From Ailurus styani (taxonomy: Eukaryota > Chordata > Mammalia > Carnivora > Ailuridae), in assembly GCA_002007465.1 (NCBI GenBank), contig LNAC01000136.1:3082284-3146283 (forward strand): a stretch of DNA of 64,000 nt, given 5' to 3'. The notes under the pieces were generated by a model that did no database searches, was not told the origin of the DNA, and saw nothing but the letters and a program-made list of their open reading frames with translations. The stretch's first letter is position 1; each line of letters begins with the position of its first letter. Both the position numbers and the translations under genes were made by a program. Shown here piece after piece: positions 12,350 to 25,238 of the stretch.

Positions 12350-12965
12350 GTATCTCTCTGGAGATAGCATCAGATCCTGTAGCTTAAGAGCTCCGTCCTA
12401 CTAGACTGCCCTTCCTCCCCACACGTCAGGTGCCAGTCACAAGTCCACGTTATCACCTGTGCTTCTGACCGAGAGGCTAGAGATCAGAGGTTCCCAAGAA
12501 CTCTTCCGTGGGTTCAGTTAGTTTGCTAGCAAGGCTCCAGATCTCGGAGAAACATTTACTTACATTTCCCAGTTTATTATAAAGGATGTTATAAAGGATG
12601 AACAACCAGATGGAGGAGATGCGTAGGGCCCCCATGAGGGAAGGGGCTCGGAGCTTCTGTGCCGTTTCTCAGCAAGACACTATTCTAGCCCCTCCTCGGG
12701 TTCACCAGCCTGAAGTCTCCGAATGCCATCCCTTTGGGGTTTTATGGAGGCTTTATTATCTAGGCAGGCTTGGTTGAGTCTTCGGCCATTGGTCGTTCAT
12801 TCTGGTTGAATCATTGGCCATTCGTGGTTGATTTCTCCTCCAGCATCTTTATCTTTCTTAGCATTTAGGAAATTTCAAGGGTTTTAGGGGCTCTGTGCCA
12901 GAAACGGGGACAAAGACCAAATCTATATTTATTATAAATCACAATATCACAAAAGCTTATGGGCA
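12350..12965 (-). mobile_element. LTR-like repeat
   Basis: CCCAGTTTATTATAAAGGAT gives AATAAACTG on the minus strand. GGTTTTATGGAGGCTTTATT and GGTTGATTTCTCCTCCAGC continue a familiar old LTR. It holds a local 11-bp tandem repeat (GGATGTTATAA twice near 12583-12600). The family is uncertain. Confidence 0.45.
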
Positions 12966-13214
12966 AAAATAACCCTAGCAGAATACAAATGTTAGTGATG
13001 ATTTGCACTTTAAACCAAGTGTTAGTAACTGGTTTTACCTTTCTTCTGTAAATGGAGGACAATGAAAATCTCCTTAATCTTGATCATAGTTCCCCTTCCG
13101 GATTGGCCGGTGTTAAATTTATTTTTGTAAAAGAAAAAATCTGGAATCCCAAGCCTGGCAAATCATGGGGACAGGAAAGCAGCACCACCCACAGATGGAG
13201 GAGCAGAAGGGTAA

Positions 13215-13590
13215 GGTTGCGGGGTGTATTGGTCTGTTCAGACTACCACAGACGGGGCGTTTGAACAATAAAGCTTCTGTCTCAGAGCTGTGCAAGTCCA
13301 AGATCAAGGTGCCATGAGAGTTGGCTCCTGATGAGGCCTCTCTCCTCGCTCCGCAGGAAGCTACCTTCTTGCTGTGTCTTCACACGGCTTTCGCTATGTA
13401 CACTGACAGGGTCCTGTGTCTCCTTCTCCTCTGTCAACACCATTCCTATCAGATTAGAGTCCTGCCTCTGTGACCTCATTCAAACTCTTCCTGCTTTAGA
13501 GGCTCTGTGTCCAAATACAGCCACACCGGGGATTAGGACTTTAGCATAACGAAGTTTGGGGGCCTCAATTCAGTTCCTCCCACTGAATGA
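13215..13590 (+). repeat. Old interspersed repeat (LTR-type)
   Basis: GGTGTATTGGTCTGTTCAGA, ACAATAAAGCTTCTGTCTCA, GTCCAAGATCAAGGTGCCA, TCCAAATACAGCCACACCGGG and GATTAGGACTTTAGCATA follow the order of a very common ancient mammalian repeat. Orientation is nominal. The predicted frames on both strands are by-products of the repeat. Confidence 0.5.
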
Positions 13591-14220
13591 AGAGTTTCCA
13601 TGTGACTAACCTCTTTTACCTTTCCTCAAATTATTTTTCCTTTCTTTTTAGTAATTATTTAAAATTTGCTAACATTGAAAGCAAGCATAAGAATATATTG
13701 AAAAGAAGTGAAAAGGCTATATTGAGTCCTTCTGCTTCCTAGTTTATTCTCCAGAGCATTTCCCTGGCAATATTTTCCCAACTTTGCAATCTTTAGAGGT
13801 AACGGATGTAAACGATACTAGAAAAATACCTATTTCACACTATCCAGAAATTAAAAGTTGTTGAAACTTACAATTTTTGCACCTAGCCAGGACCTTTGTT
13901 CGTGTGGAGAGTGAAATGTCCTGGTGTCAGTTACTGGGCAGTCTGTCCAAGCCATTTCTGCTGTCATTTCTGTTACACAACAAATTCCCACCTGTCTGTG
14001 GCTCTGTTTCTAAACTTTTTTTTTTAGTGTCATTGATCTACTCCTGTTCCTGGTAAATGCCGCTCTGCTTCGTTATTATAGTTTTGTGATATATCTTGAT
14101 CTCTGTTAGGGCAAATCCTCTATGCTGTATTCTTTTTTAAAATATCGTTTTACTTTTTAGACAATTTATATACATCTGTATGAATGTTAGAATTGCTTTG
14201 TCAAATTCCCTGAAAGATTC

Positions 14221-14419
14221 TTTTTTTTTTTTTTTAAAGATTTTATTTATTTACTTGACACAGAGAGATTACAAGTAGGCAGAGAGGCAGGCAGAGGGAG
14301 AGGAGGAAGCAGGCTCCCCGCTGAGGAGAGAGCCCGATGTGGGCCTCGATCCCAGGACGCTGAAATCATGACCTGAGATGAAGGCAGAGGCTTTAACCCA
14401 CTGAGCCACCCAGGCGCCC
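14221..14419 (-). mobile_element. Can-SINE
   Basis: Antisense; perfect 18-bp target duplication AAATTCCCTGAAAGATTC at 14203-14220 and 14420-14437. Confidence 0.95.
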
Positions 14420-14647
14420 AAATTCCCTGAAAGATTCTTTTAAGATTTTGATGGGTATTTTATAGAATTCATAAAAGTAATCTGGGAGGGAATTGGCATT
14501 TGGCTCCTTTACAAAGTTGATTCTCAAGGTAAGCTTTTAGTGACGTATAATTTGGAACTTCAGAAATTTTTAAAAGAATGGACACGGAAGCTTAAAAAAA
14601 ATTAGGGGTATTTGGTTTCTTTTATGGGATCATCATGCCATAATTTA

Positions 14648-14852
14648 TTTTATTTTATTTTATTTTATTTTTTTTTTTTATTTCACAGCGGGAGAGAGAT
14701 CACAAGGAGGCAGAGAGGCAGGCAGAGAGAGAGAGGGGGAAGCAGGCTCCCTGCCAAGCAGAGAGCCCGATGCGGGCCTCGATCCCAGGACCCTGAGATC
14801 ATGACCTGGGCCGAAAGCAGAGGCTTTAACCCACTGAGCCACCCAGGCGCCC
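14648..14852 (-). mobile_element. Can-SINE
   Basis: Antisense; target duplication CATGCCATAATTTA on both sides. Tail expanded as (TTTTA)n. Confidence 0.95.
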
Positions 14853-15743
14853 CATGCCATAATTTAATGACCCGGTAAAAACTGGACTAAAACTATATTG
14901 ATTCAAGTGAAATAGATTAGCCTAGAAAAATACTTAGAGCAAAGTGGGTTCCAGCTGAAGGATGGCCCTATGAAAGGTTAGTGCTTTATCTTTCCAGGCG
15001 TGAATTATGGTTGCCTCTATTCATTCATGTTCTGTTTAGAAAAAGCCACAGTGAAATGAATCATTTACCCTATGAATAGACATTTTTCCATTCTGAAGAC
15101 TACCCCTCATTCCGAAAGATAACCAGGTGATACATTTCTCTCCAGTAGATTCCAATTGTGTATATTCTGTACATTTGAGATTATCCCTCCACCGTTTGAA
15201 TCAAGAGCCCCTCCATATAGAACTCTCCAGTGATCCTCTGACTTGTCGTCCTGTTTCCTTGCTTAGTTGAACCCCATAACTTGTACACGTTTTTATGTTG
15301 CTTTTCACACATACACACACAAAAAAGCCTAAAGGACTTATGATGTCGAATAACTTCTTTATATATAATAGGTATATGAAAGTTCTACGTGCTCAAATTT
15401 TAATTTTTCCTCATGATTTTTTTAAATGCACAAAACACGAGAAGCTTATCGTCCTTTTGCCAATACAATGATTATTATAGTGTGTTAGTTTTTATATAGT
15501 TCTAGTTTCAAAGAGAGTTAACCTTCTAATTTGCTTCATTTTGTTACATAGTAGAAATTATGGCTATGTATCTGAAATAGTTTTTAAAACTTTTAATTAT
15601 TTGCAGGAACATTTATTAAATTTACCTTTGTAATTATATAATTTATATTTATAGTCAAACCTCATACGTGGCTCTTGTGGTAGCTCTGTGTTTACATATT
15701 TCTCTGAAGTTGAATCTTTTTTGGCATTGATTAATAGTCTTTT

Positions 15744-15935
15744 TTTTTTTTTTTTTTTTAAAGATTTTATTTCTTTATTTGACACAGAGAGAGAGAGATC
15801 ACAAGTAGGCAGAGAGAGGAGGAAGCAGGCTCCCTGCCGAGCAGAGAGCCCGATATGGGCCTCGATCCCAGGACCCTGAGATCATGACCTGAGCCGAAAG
15901 CAGAGGCTTTAACCCACTGAGCCACCCAGGCGCCC
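15744..15935 (-). mobile_element. Can-SINE
   Basis: Antisense; target duplication GATTAATAGTCTTTT at 15729-15743 and 15936-15950. Confidence 0.95.
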
Positions 15936-16029
15936 GATTAATAGTCTTTTGATGTGCATATTATGTTTTACATGAAAACATTTTCTGACTCTCCTTAAAT
16001 ACTGTATGTTAGAGATTTTTAGTTTTTTT

Positions 16030-16229
16030 GTTCGTTTTGTTTGTTTTTTAGATTTTTATTAGAGAGAGAGAAAGAGAGAGAGACTGCACAACCCAGGGGA
16101 GCAGCAGGCAGAGGGAGAAGCAGGCTCCTGGCTGATCAGGGAACCTGATGTGGGACTCAATCCCAGGACCCTGGGATCATGACCTGAGCCGAAGGCAGAC
16201 GCCTAACCAACTGAGCCACCCAAGCACCC
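16030..16229 (-). mobile_element. Can-SINE
   Basis: Antisense; TAGTTTTTTT on both sides; older subtype (CTGCACAACCCAGGGGAGC). Confidence 0.88.
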
Positions 16230-16239
16230 TAGTTTTTTT

Positions 16240-16760
16240 CTTAACAGCCTTGTTGAGATATAATTGACATAAAATAAACCACACATATTTAAAATGTACA
16301 ATTTGATTTTTTTTACCATCTTAACGTTTTAAGAGTATAGCTCAATAGTGTTAAGTATATTTCCATTGTCATGCAGCAGATCTTCAGAACTTTTTCATCT
16401 TGCAAAATGGAAATTCTATGTCCATTAAGCAGTAACTCTCCATTGGCCACTCCTCCCAGTCCCTGGCAACCACCATTCTACTGTCTGTCTCTGTAGATTT
16501 GACTACTGTAGGTACCTCAAATAAGTGGAATCATACAGCACTTGTTTTATGACAGACTTATTTCATTTAGCATAATATCCTCAAGGTTTATCCCTACTGG
16601 AGCATAGCACAGGATTCCTCCCCTTTTAAGGATGTATAATATTCCATTATATGTATACAACACATTTTGTTTACCCATTCATCTGTCAACGGACACTTGG
16701 CTATTACGAATAATGCTTTATAACACTTACATGAACATGGGTGTGCACAAGATGTTTAGC
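16240..16760 (-). mobile_element. Degenerate L1 3' fragment, antisense
   Basis: The + strand reads CCTTGTTGAGATATAATTGA, ATTTGACTACTGTAGGTACC, AGTGGAATCATACAGC and TTTCATTTAGCATAATATCC. These are familiar antisense segments of an older L1 (ORF2 end and 3' UTR). It lies in intron 3, just after an antisense SINE. Confidence 0.75.
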
Positions 16761-17007
16761 ATTTTTTTAAACGTTCGCTAGATGATTTTAATGTGCAGCT
16801 AAGGGAGAGAACCGCTGAGGGCGTTTCTAAACTCAGAAGATAATCTAGTAAAATAAATCTAATATAAATCTCAATGTGAAGTTTTCAAAAAAATGCATAT
16901 ATGACTTCTGTATATTACCTTAGAAAAGTGTAGAAACACTACATCTGTTTTCTGTTTTGACGTTGTGTGTTTTCTATTCTGAAATTGGTTTTCATCTCAT
17001 CTTTAAG

Positions 17008-17185
17008 GTGTTACTGTGGGCGATTGATTGGAGACCACGATGGGATAGATTATTCCTGGACCATCTCAGCTGCCAACGGTAATGAGAATGAACAATGGTC
17101 TGTTGAAAAGCATACGACGAAAAGCCCTACAGACACATTTGGCACTATTAATTTTCAAGATGGAGAGCACATCTACCACTCCAAG
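17008..17185 (+). CDS. TRPM6: TRPM6 exon 4
   Basis: 178 nt ending on a codon boundary (residue 99). It reads [17 protein letters not shown], then [18 protein letters not shown] and [10 protein letters not shown]. This is the start of the TRPM N-terminal homology region; the WSVEKHT core is common to TRPM channels. The acceptor is CTTTAAG. The donor AAG|GTTCGC is poor: only the GT and the last exon bases fit consensus, so it may be a weakly defined exon. Confidence 0.96.
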
Positions 17186-17751
17186 GTTCGCTAATAACTC
17201 ACATTATTTTTGCTAGTTTTTAACAGAGGATAACCTCCAATGTTTCTGCAAATTGCATCTCCAAGTGTAGATGATCAGATGACCGGGTTTTATTGCAAAA
17301 ATGATCTGTGTTATTGACCTCTTCACAAAAATGACCTGACCCTTCTCTTTGCTTTCTGTCTGAGGGACATGGGACCTTTCCCAGGTGTGGTGTGGTCAGC
17401 TCTTTATTTGACCTCTTTTAGCAAGTTTATGCCTTCTTTATGGGAGAATGGCTTACTGCTCGTGAGATGGTTTCCAAAGGGCTGCCCTTTTCTTAAGGAA
17501 TGGAGGAAAGTCATTGCCAAAGAGCTGGCTTTAGCTGAAGCATGGCCATAGCAATTACTAGTACCTTGTGGCTGTTGGCGCCTGCTATGTCCTTGTGAGA
17601 GGAAATGTGGAAATTTCTCCCTCAAGTGAGGGGAAATACCTCCCCCAAGTGATCGTCCGTGGGCTTTCCGGGCCAGCTCCTGTCCCTAATAAGATAATTT
17701 TGCATGTGATTTGCATAATACCCATGGGTCACCTATCAGGTGTTTTTTCTT

Positions 17752-17953
17752 TCTTTTTTTTTTTTTAATATTTTATTTATTTATTTCACAGAGGGAGAGA
17801 GATCACAAGGAGGCAGAGAGGCAGGCAGAGAGAGAGGGGGAAGCAGGCTCCCTGCTGAGCAGAGAGCCCGATGTGGGCCTCGATCCCAGGACCCTGAGAT
17901 CATGACCTGAGCCGAAAGCAGAGGCTTTAACCCACTGAGCCACCCAGGCACCC
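17752..17953 (-). mobile_element. Can-SINE
   Basis: Antisense; target duplication TCAGGTGTTTTTTCTT at both ends. Confidence 0.95.
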
Positions 17954-19944
17954 TCAGGTGTTTTTTCTTGAGCTTGTTAATCACCTGCTGCTTTTTTTGG
18001 GGGGGGGGCGGTGTCCACCTCAGGAAAGCTTAGAATCAGCTGTACCCTGGAGTGTGACCATCAGTCGGATGGATTTGAAACAACAGTTCTTAATAATGCA
18101 ATCATAATCAACTTTCGTAATATAGTAATCTCATTCCAGTTTTTAATTCTCTTGCATTTAGCTTTGTGTGTCGATGTTCTCTTTAGTTGGTGAGGAAAAC
18201 TGCCCTTATTCTCCTCTGTAATCTTTTTTGGAAGCTGACTCTTCCAGAACCCTGTATGTAATTTTCCCCTTAAGTTTTAGTCTTCCTCCTTTTGCTTTTA
18301 CATTTATTCACGATCACCTTTATTTCCTCATTTTTTCATCCATTTGACAAAGATTTTTAGGTGCTCATAGTTTGCTATGCCTCAAAGAGCATATGTTCCA
18401 TGTACTAACATTGCTTACAGACCAGTGAGGGAAATAGGAAATAAATATACAATTACCACGGGCAGGGGTGTGGGGGGGGAATGCTCTGGATGGGAATATA
18501 GGGTTTCCAGTTCAAGAAACTGGAAAACATAATGCCTGTTTTTCTGAGGCAATGTGTGTCTGTCAAGGAAACCATCGGGAAGTAGGGACAGCTAAGCTGA
18601 GATCAGGAAGGTGAGTGAGGTGTTTGGTGTCCGCTTAGTTCGAGGGCTAAGAACACTGCGGGCTTATGGGAAGGCCGAGGGAGAATATGGTGCATACAGG
18701 AAACATGGTTCAACAGATCTCCCGATCACTCGGAGGTTTTGTGCTTCGCATTAGAACCTGAGTACCTGAATGCAGTTTACTTCTTTCAGAAGAGAAGAAA
18801 CTACCTTTTATATTTAAACCCAGAACTGTACTTCTTGTTCCCTGTGAGAAGCAGGAAAGCTCTGAGAGCTGGTTATTCATCTCCCACCCCGCATTCCCCT
18901 TCCCAGTTTTATCCCTCCCCCCTCATTCCACAAATGATTCGAGGAGAATCTATGCCTGAGTTCCTTACAAAGGAGGGGGCGGGGGCAAGAAAGTCATTAA
19001 CCTTTAGCACCGTCTTGGGTTGGCCTTCGGAAGAGAAGTCTAGTGCTGATAATTTCGTTCATCAAGGTTGTTTATCTGAAATCTCGAGGAGGAATATCTG
19101 CCAGGACTGAAAGGACTTCTAGACGAAAGAGAGGCACCCGGGAGAGAGCTGAGCTAGGTGAGCACAGGCAGAGCTGTCTCCTCGGCCCCTATTCACGATT
19201 TGGAGCAACACAAACCATTTCCCAAAGGCCAACTAGTATTTTTTTTCCTGCTACTTGAATATGTAATAAAGTCATGGCAACTCGTTTTCCTCACTTACAA
19301 ATTGAATCCTAATTATTCTCAGGCTCTATTATACTCTGATGGCTGTACCAACTCGATATTCAGATACTCTTAACATTTTAATAAAGGGATTATGTTTTAA
19401 GAATTTCGAAGGTAAATAGGCAATTGGTTTAAGTCACTAGTACATTCTGGAAGATAGGTGATAATTCTGTTTTCATACCTAAGGAGATCTCTACCTGTGG
19501 TTCTTTATGGCATAGGTTCCTAATTCATGGTTTATTGTCCTTATTCCTGTAAATCTGACTTGGTCTTGTGGGTTAGCTTAAGCTTGAGGATGGCAAACTC
19601 ATCTCTGTGTGATTTTAACCGTCTGTATGAGGCTGCATCTGTTGGAAAAAGAGAGCCAGCTATGCACTGTGATTTTAGGCAAAACACAAAACGATTCTGG
19701 TTCTGCCAGCTGATTTGGTTGTCTCTTCTTTGGGTTACATTGACTAGTCAAAAATATGACTCTTGTGAAAAGCATTTCGGAAAGACATTTTCAGAGGGAT
19801 GGTCATATAGAGAGGGGATGGTTAGAATGTAAATTTTGCAGTAAATTAAATGTACATGCTCCCGGATCACAATTTGATTTTAAATTATGGAAATATATGA
19901 AATAGTTGAGTAAATTAAAAGTCATAGTGATGTGCTTTTAGAAT

Positions 19945-20330
19945 GTAGGTGAGGTTCGGTGGGGTGAGGTCCAGAGCCGACGACCAAGAAAGAATTCTTG
20001 AGCTCTCGTTGGTGCAAAATGGTGGTTTATTAAAGCACAGCGACAGGACCCTGGGGCAGAAAGAGCTGAGGCACTGGGCTGTGGCTGATTGTATACTCAG
20101 GAGTGGGGGTCATAAAGAAAAGGGAGGTTTCAAATGCGGAGGAGAACCTACGAGATAATGGCGGCCTTCCCATTGTTAAGGTTGTTTTCCCCTCTAGCAA
20201 TGTATTAACATTAAGATAGCTGGGAGATCCCTGGAGGAATGTCACTCGGGTCCCACGCAGGGGTGGGGGTGGGGGTCAGCTTGTGCTTTGTCTTCAGCGA
20301 GCCTCCTGCTCCCTCATCAACAGCATGTAT
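19945..20330 (-). mobile_element. ERV-like LTR remnant
   Basis: Read on the minus strand it has AATAAA (+ strand GGTTTATTAAAGC at 20025-20038), followed by a U5-like end with CAAGAATTCTTTCTTGGTCG. The layout fits the 3' half of a retroviral LTR. Its ends and target duplication are not resolved, and there are no internal genes. Confidence 0.6.
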
Positions 20331-20650
20331 GAAAAACCCCTTGTCACCTATTTCTAAAAGCTTTTTTTAAAAAATGGGTTTCCTGGAGTAGTGGTTTTTG
20401 CCAGTCTGAAGTATTTCTGCCTCATCTCAGACCTTCTAGAGAACATTGGTGAGCCAACCCTGAAAGCCAGAGGAAGCCTTCCCGCCGTGACTTGTAATTC
20501 CCAGAAGGAACTTACAGGGGGTGTGGGATCCTTTCAAAGTAAATGTTTCCATTATACAAAGATGAACTTTTAAAGAAATCTCAGACACTTCCTTTCAAGT
20601 TTTGGCCATTCCAGTTGCCCTGCTGTGTGCTCATTGTTACTGGCGAGTAG

Positions 20651-20959
<309 letters not shown>

Positions 20960-21264
20960 TGAATCGGGCAGTATGGCACCTAATCTCTGCTCTGCAGTGC
21001 TCCCAGGAGACGTGGTGGCATGGGTGGGAAAGACAAAAAGCGTAATGACTAGGAAAAAACCCATAAGAGTCATAGACCTTTCCTGGAATGCATTCTTGCC
21101 ATTGTTAAAATGCACTATTTTAACACAACTTTGGGTAAACTTCTGCCAAAGAAAATAGTCTTTTCATGAACTTAGACCATGGTGAGGTTTGAAAGGACGC
21201 AGAATCCTTGCAAGTATGGAGTGTGTGGGGCAGGGGCGTGAGCTAAACTCACCAGGGTCAAGTT

Positions 21265-21725
21265 CAACAACTAAAATACAACTGAGTAAATTCGAAGAGC
21301 AGTTGGCTTTATTAAGCAGTTAATGAATTAAGCAGCATCCCATTCAGCAGGTAAAGAGGTAGTTGCAGAAAGTTTAAGAAATGGAAGGTTTTTATAGGAA
21401 GGGGAGTGGGGCAAGGAAGTTATTAGCAAAAGAAAAGGAAAGATTGTTCCAACAAGGTCATCTTCCTTCAGGGGGGTTGGAGGGGGAGGTCTAACCATGC
21501 AGATGACCTCATCTTCCTTTGTGGGGTGGGGGAGGACGGGATGAGGACAGTTTTCATGACGGAGCACCTCACTGGTTCTGATCAGAAAATATCCGAATGA
21601 ATGGTTAAGACTACATTTCTGGGGGGTGGTTGGAACTTCAATTAGGTTAGGTTAGGTATTAAGCCTCAGTTTGGTAACTTGGCATAAGTGATTCCATTTT
21701 GGCCCCACGGTTTCCCTTTTTAACA
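21265..21725 (-). mobile_element. ERV class I-like LTR remnant
   Basis: It shares ACTGAGTAAATTC, AGCAGCATCCCATTCAGCAGG, CAGATGACCTCA and a TAAGTGATTCCATTTTGG tail with the LTR at 28141-28551. GGCTTTATTAAGC gives AATAAA on the minus strand, the expected LTR polyadenylation signal. The 3' edge TTTTTAACA mirrors an expected TGTTAAAA. The 5' edge is approximate. It contains no internal retroviral genes. Confidence 0.65.
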
Positions 21726-21751
21726 ACACAGGCTTTATTTTACTTACTGCT

Positions 21752-21753
<2 letters not shown>

Positions 21754-21805
<52 letters not shown>
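21754..21805. repeat. (TG)n microsatellite
   Basis: About 26 uninterrupted TG units, the longest perfect dinucleotide run in the window, in intron 5. Confidence 0.97.
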
Positions 21806-21807
<2 letters not shown>

Positions 21808-23069
21808 CATTTTAAGTTAGGACCAATTAAGAAACACAAATACAATAGTGTGAAGACTTAAAATAGTTCATAGAAACAAAAGAAATGAGAAGTAAGACAT
21901 ACTGGGAGTTTTCTTAAACAGTGATTGGGATCTGACCCCGTTCAACCACAACTCCTTGGGGCCTGACTGCTCAGGGAGGGACACCTGGACCAGCCGCAGC
22001 AGCGTCACCCGGGAGCTGGCTGGGAATGCAGAGCTCAGATGCCTTCCCAGACCCGCAGGCCAGGATCTGCATTTTGACAACATCCCCAGATGCTTCTGAT
22101 GCACATTTAAATTTGAGAAGTGTTGCTTACCAGCTGCTGCCTGTTCTTGAGCTGCTCTCACCTGTAGTTGAACATTGTCTGGCATGAATGTTTGACATTT
22201 AATTGAATGCCATAAGCCTTATGTATAAAGCATTTGGATAGATGCTGCGGATGAAAGATGAGTAAGATACCGGCCCTGGGTTTAGCGATAAGGTGGACTG
22301 TGATAAGAATGAGCAACTAACTGCGATCCGTGCTGACTGGGTCATAGCTGAGATACAAAGCAAGTGTTTGGGAGTACAAGGAAGAGGAAGACACATTCCA
22401 GTTCCACTTGAGGGCACCCGAGAAGGCATGGAGAAGGATGTAGCACTTGATACTGGCCTTGAGGGAAGGGTAGAAAGGATCCTCCTAGACAGGGATGGCA
22501 GTTCAAGGCCAGGCACACAGCTGGGGTGAAGGCGCTGGTGGAAAGAGGCAATAAAGCTACAGGCAGGATGTGCCATGTGGCAGAGGACAGGGACAGGGGA
22601 GACTGAGCAGACTGTGTGTCATGCTGATGGGCTGCGGTTTTATTCTCTGTGTAGCGGGGGGCCCTCCAGGGAATTTGGACGGGAGAACGAGTAGGAAATG
22701 GTATAGTCAGACCTAGTCTTACAGAGTCTCGGTAGACAGTACTAGGAACACACGGGGGTTGCTGAGGTATATCCCAGCCCTGCCGTCCTGGTGACCCACG
22801 CCAGACCGACGGAGTCCGGATCGCTAGTGCCCTGGAGGGCGGCACAGCTGATACTGACACGCCTGGGCTCCCGATCCTGGATTCTGGAAAATGACCTGGG
22901 AAAAGGGTAGAAAATAGGGTGGCCAGGAAGGGTAGGTAGAGAGGGAAATGATTAGGTGCTGTGCATCAGATGACTGTGGTAGATAGAGTTTGTGTGTGTT
23001 TCTGTGCTAATGACACACACAGGACCCGTACTGTAGATAACAAGGCTAAGTGGTGCAATGCAGTGTTGT

Positions 23070-23575
23070 CATTAAAACTCTGTTCGAGCCCACCCCACAG
23101 GCCACCTACTGCACGATTCTAACGAGACGACATCCTGGAAAAGGCAAAACTGGAGAGGGTGGAGAAAGATCAGTGGTTGCCAGGGCTCGTGGCGGGGGGG
23201 GGGGGGAATAAAGAAAAAAAAGAGGGATTTTTAGGGAGGGGGGGGGGTTGGGGCTTTTTTTTTTAAAACNGGGACGAATAAGTAGAACACAGAGGACTTT
23301 TAGGGCAGTGAGGGGTATAGGTCATTATTTGTTCAAACCTCTGGAATCTTCAGCACCCATCCCTAACAATCCCTAATGTAAGCTGTGGTCTTTGGGTGAT
23401 AATGATGTGTCAGTGTAGGTTCATCAGTTGTAACAAATGTACCACGCTGAGGGGTGGGGGGAAGGGAGAGATGTGGGTGTACACATTAGGGGGTACAAGG
23501 GAAGTCTGTACTACCGGCTCAGTTGTATGTGAGCCTAAAATTGTTTTAGAAAATAAAGTCCATTTAAAAAAGAAA
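23070..23575 (+). mobile_element. Degenerate L1 3' fragment
   Basis: Contains GATCAGTGGTTGCCAGGGCT, then CTTTGGGTGATAATGATGTG, TCATCAGTTGTAACAAATGTACC and an end in AAAATAAAGTCCATTTAAA, all typical of an older L1 3' UTR in sense. It includes G-rich low-complexity runs (23192-23206, 23236-23248) and an N at 23270. Confidence 0.75.
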
Positions 23576-23589
23576 AGTCAGATATCCTG

Positions 23590-23780
23590 GATTGGAATCC
23601 AAGCTCTACAAATTACCAGCTCTATAACATTGGGCAAATTATTCAACTTCTTTGTGACTCAGTTCTTGCCTATAGAATAGATTAAAGTTAAAGTTTCAAT
23701 TTAAAGTGTAAATACCTGTAAAACACCTAAAAAAGCACCTGGTGCATTGTAAGTGTTTGGTCAGTGCTGGCTATTATTGT
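23590..23780 (+). repeat. MIR SINE
   Basis: GGATTGGAATCCAAGCTCTAC, CATTGGGCAAATTATTCAAC, TTTGTGACTCAGTTCTTGCC and CACCTGGTGCATTGTAAGTG follow the MIR consensus in sense, including the tRNA-derived head and the tail. Confidence 0.7.
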
Positions 23781-24215
23781 TGCTGTTAGTAATTCCCAAA
23801 AGTCAAATATGAACGCATTAGTTCTGGAATATTTATGTCTATAAAGCTATTAATTTGCTTCAGTGAATCAAGGGCCATATCTGCAGGATGTTTTGCTGGG
23901 ACAGTGGAGAAGGTTAGAGGGAAAAAAAAATTAGAACATTCATGTTGGCCTCACAGGACTTTCTGGTCAGTCAAAAATAGGGGCAGGACTGAGGTTGTAA
24001 GCAAAATTGTCCAAAGGGAGAGGAAATTGTTCAGGTGAAGAGGTCGGTGATAGGAGAAAGAGGTGGTAAAACAGAGTAGAGGAAGCCAGGATGTCAGAAA
24101 TTCATTCCGCTGCACCAGCAACCTTCCCCAAGTACGGGCCTTTGCATGTACCCACGCCTGTTTGTCTCTCTCCAGCAGTCGTGGTGTTTTGCATGATTCG
24201 CGTGTTAAAGTCTGA

Positions 24216-24401
<186 letters not shown>

Positions 24402-24649
24402 TAATTGCCAGCTAATGGTATCTAATCCGCACTGTACTTGGGTTTCTAAAAGGCATCTCGGATGTAATATACCCCAAACCAACTCTTGTCTTCCTATTTG
24501 CCCTGTCTTAGGAAATGATGATCTTATCCTTGCAGTTCTTCAAGCCAAAATCCTTGGACTAATCCTGGAATGATCTCTGTCTCAACACCTCAGACTTACT
24601 CCATCAGTAAATTATTTCAGCTTCACTTTAAATATAAAAATATATCTGG

Positions 24650-24990
24650 AGTCTGACCTTTCTCCTTACCCCCACCGTTACTGAGCAGGTCCAAACCACC
24701 ATTTTCTGTCACCTGGATGATTATAGTCCTAGCCTTCTCTCTGTCATCCTTGTCACTTCTTGTAATTTAGTCTCAACACAGTAGCCACAATGATTCTTCT
24801 AAAATATAAATCAGATCATGCTGTTCCCCTATGAAAAACCCTTCAATGGCTCCTGGCTTGTGGAGAGTAATAGCCAAGTTTCTTGTAGTGGTGTGTGTGT
24901 GGGAACATTCGTGGTTTGACCCTTCTTTTTCCATCTTGTACTGCTCTCTGCTTTGTTCATGCCTGTGTATTGATTCTTTGATCCTGTTTT
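24650..24990 (+). repeat. Ancient L2-like LINE fragment
   Basis: CTGTCACCTGGATGATTATAG, CAGTAGCCACAATGATTCTTC, AAATCAGATCATGCTGTTCC and CCTTCAATGGCTCCTGGC are segments of a very common ancient LINE-type 3' region. A tract with TTTGTTCATGCCTGTG near 24955 may be its end. Confidence 0.55.
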
Positions 24991-25044
24991 TCTATAGGGA
25001 GCAGAGTAGTCTAAGTCTGTTTATAAGAATAATGTATATTTCTG

Positions 25045-25238
25045 TGTCACCCGGGTGGCTCAGTGGGTTAATTAAGCCTCTGCCTTCGGCTCAGGTCATG
25101 ATCTCAGGATCCTGGGATCGAGCCCCTCATCAGGCTCCCTGCTCAGCGGGGAGCCTGCTTCCCCCTCTCCCTGCCTCTCTGCCTACTTGTGATCTCTCTC
25201 TCTCTCTCTGTCAAATAAATAAATAAAATCTTAAAAAA
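25045..25238 (+). mobile_element. Can-SINE
   Basis: Sense; GGGTGGCTCAGTGGGTTAA head and AAATAAATAAATAAAATCTT tail; imperfect duplication AATGTATATTTCTG / AATACATTTCTG. Confidence 0.92.

Larger units (their letters stand above)
8352..17007 (+). other. TRPM6 introns 2 and 3
   Basis: Intron 2 (8352-11418) holds an L1 end, a SINE, a MIR and AT-rich sequence near 10860-10990. Intron 3 (11458-17007) holds six SINEs, two LTR-type repeats and an antisense L1 end. The rest (for example 9100-10030, 13590-14200, 14860-15740) shows nothing recognisable. Confidence 0.8.

Noticed and set aside
22342..22860. 172-codon minus-strand frame, Ser/Pro-rich
   Set aside because: No family similarity; the region resembles worn repeat sequence and the frame is a composition effect.
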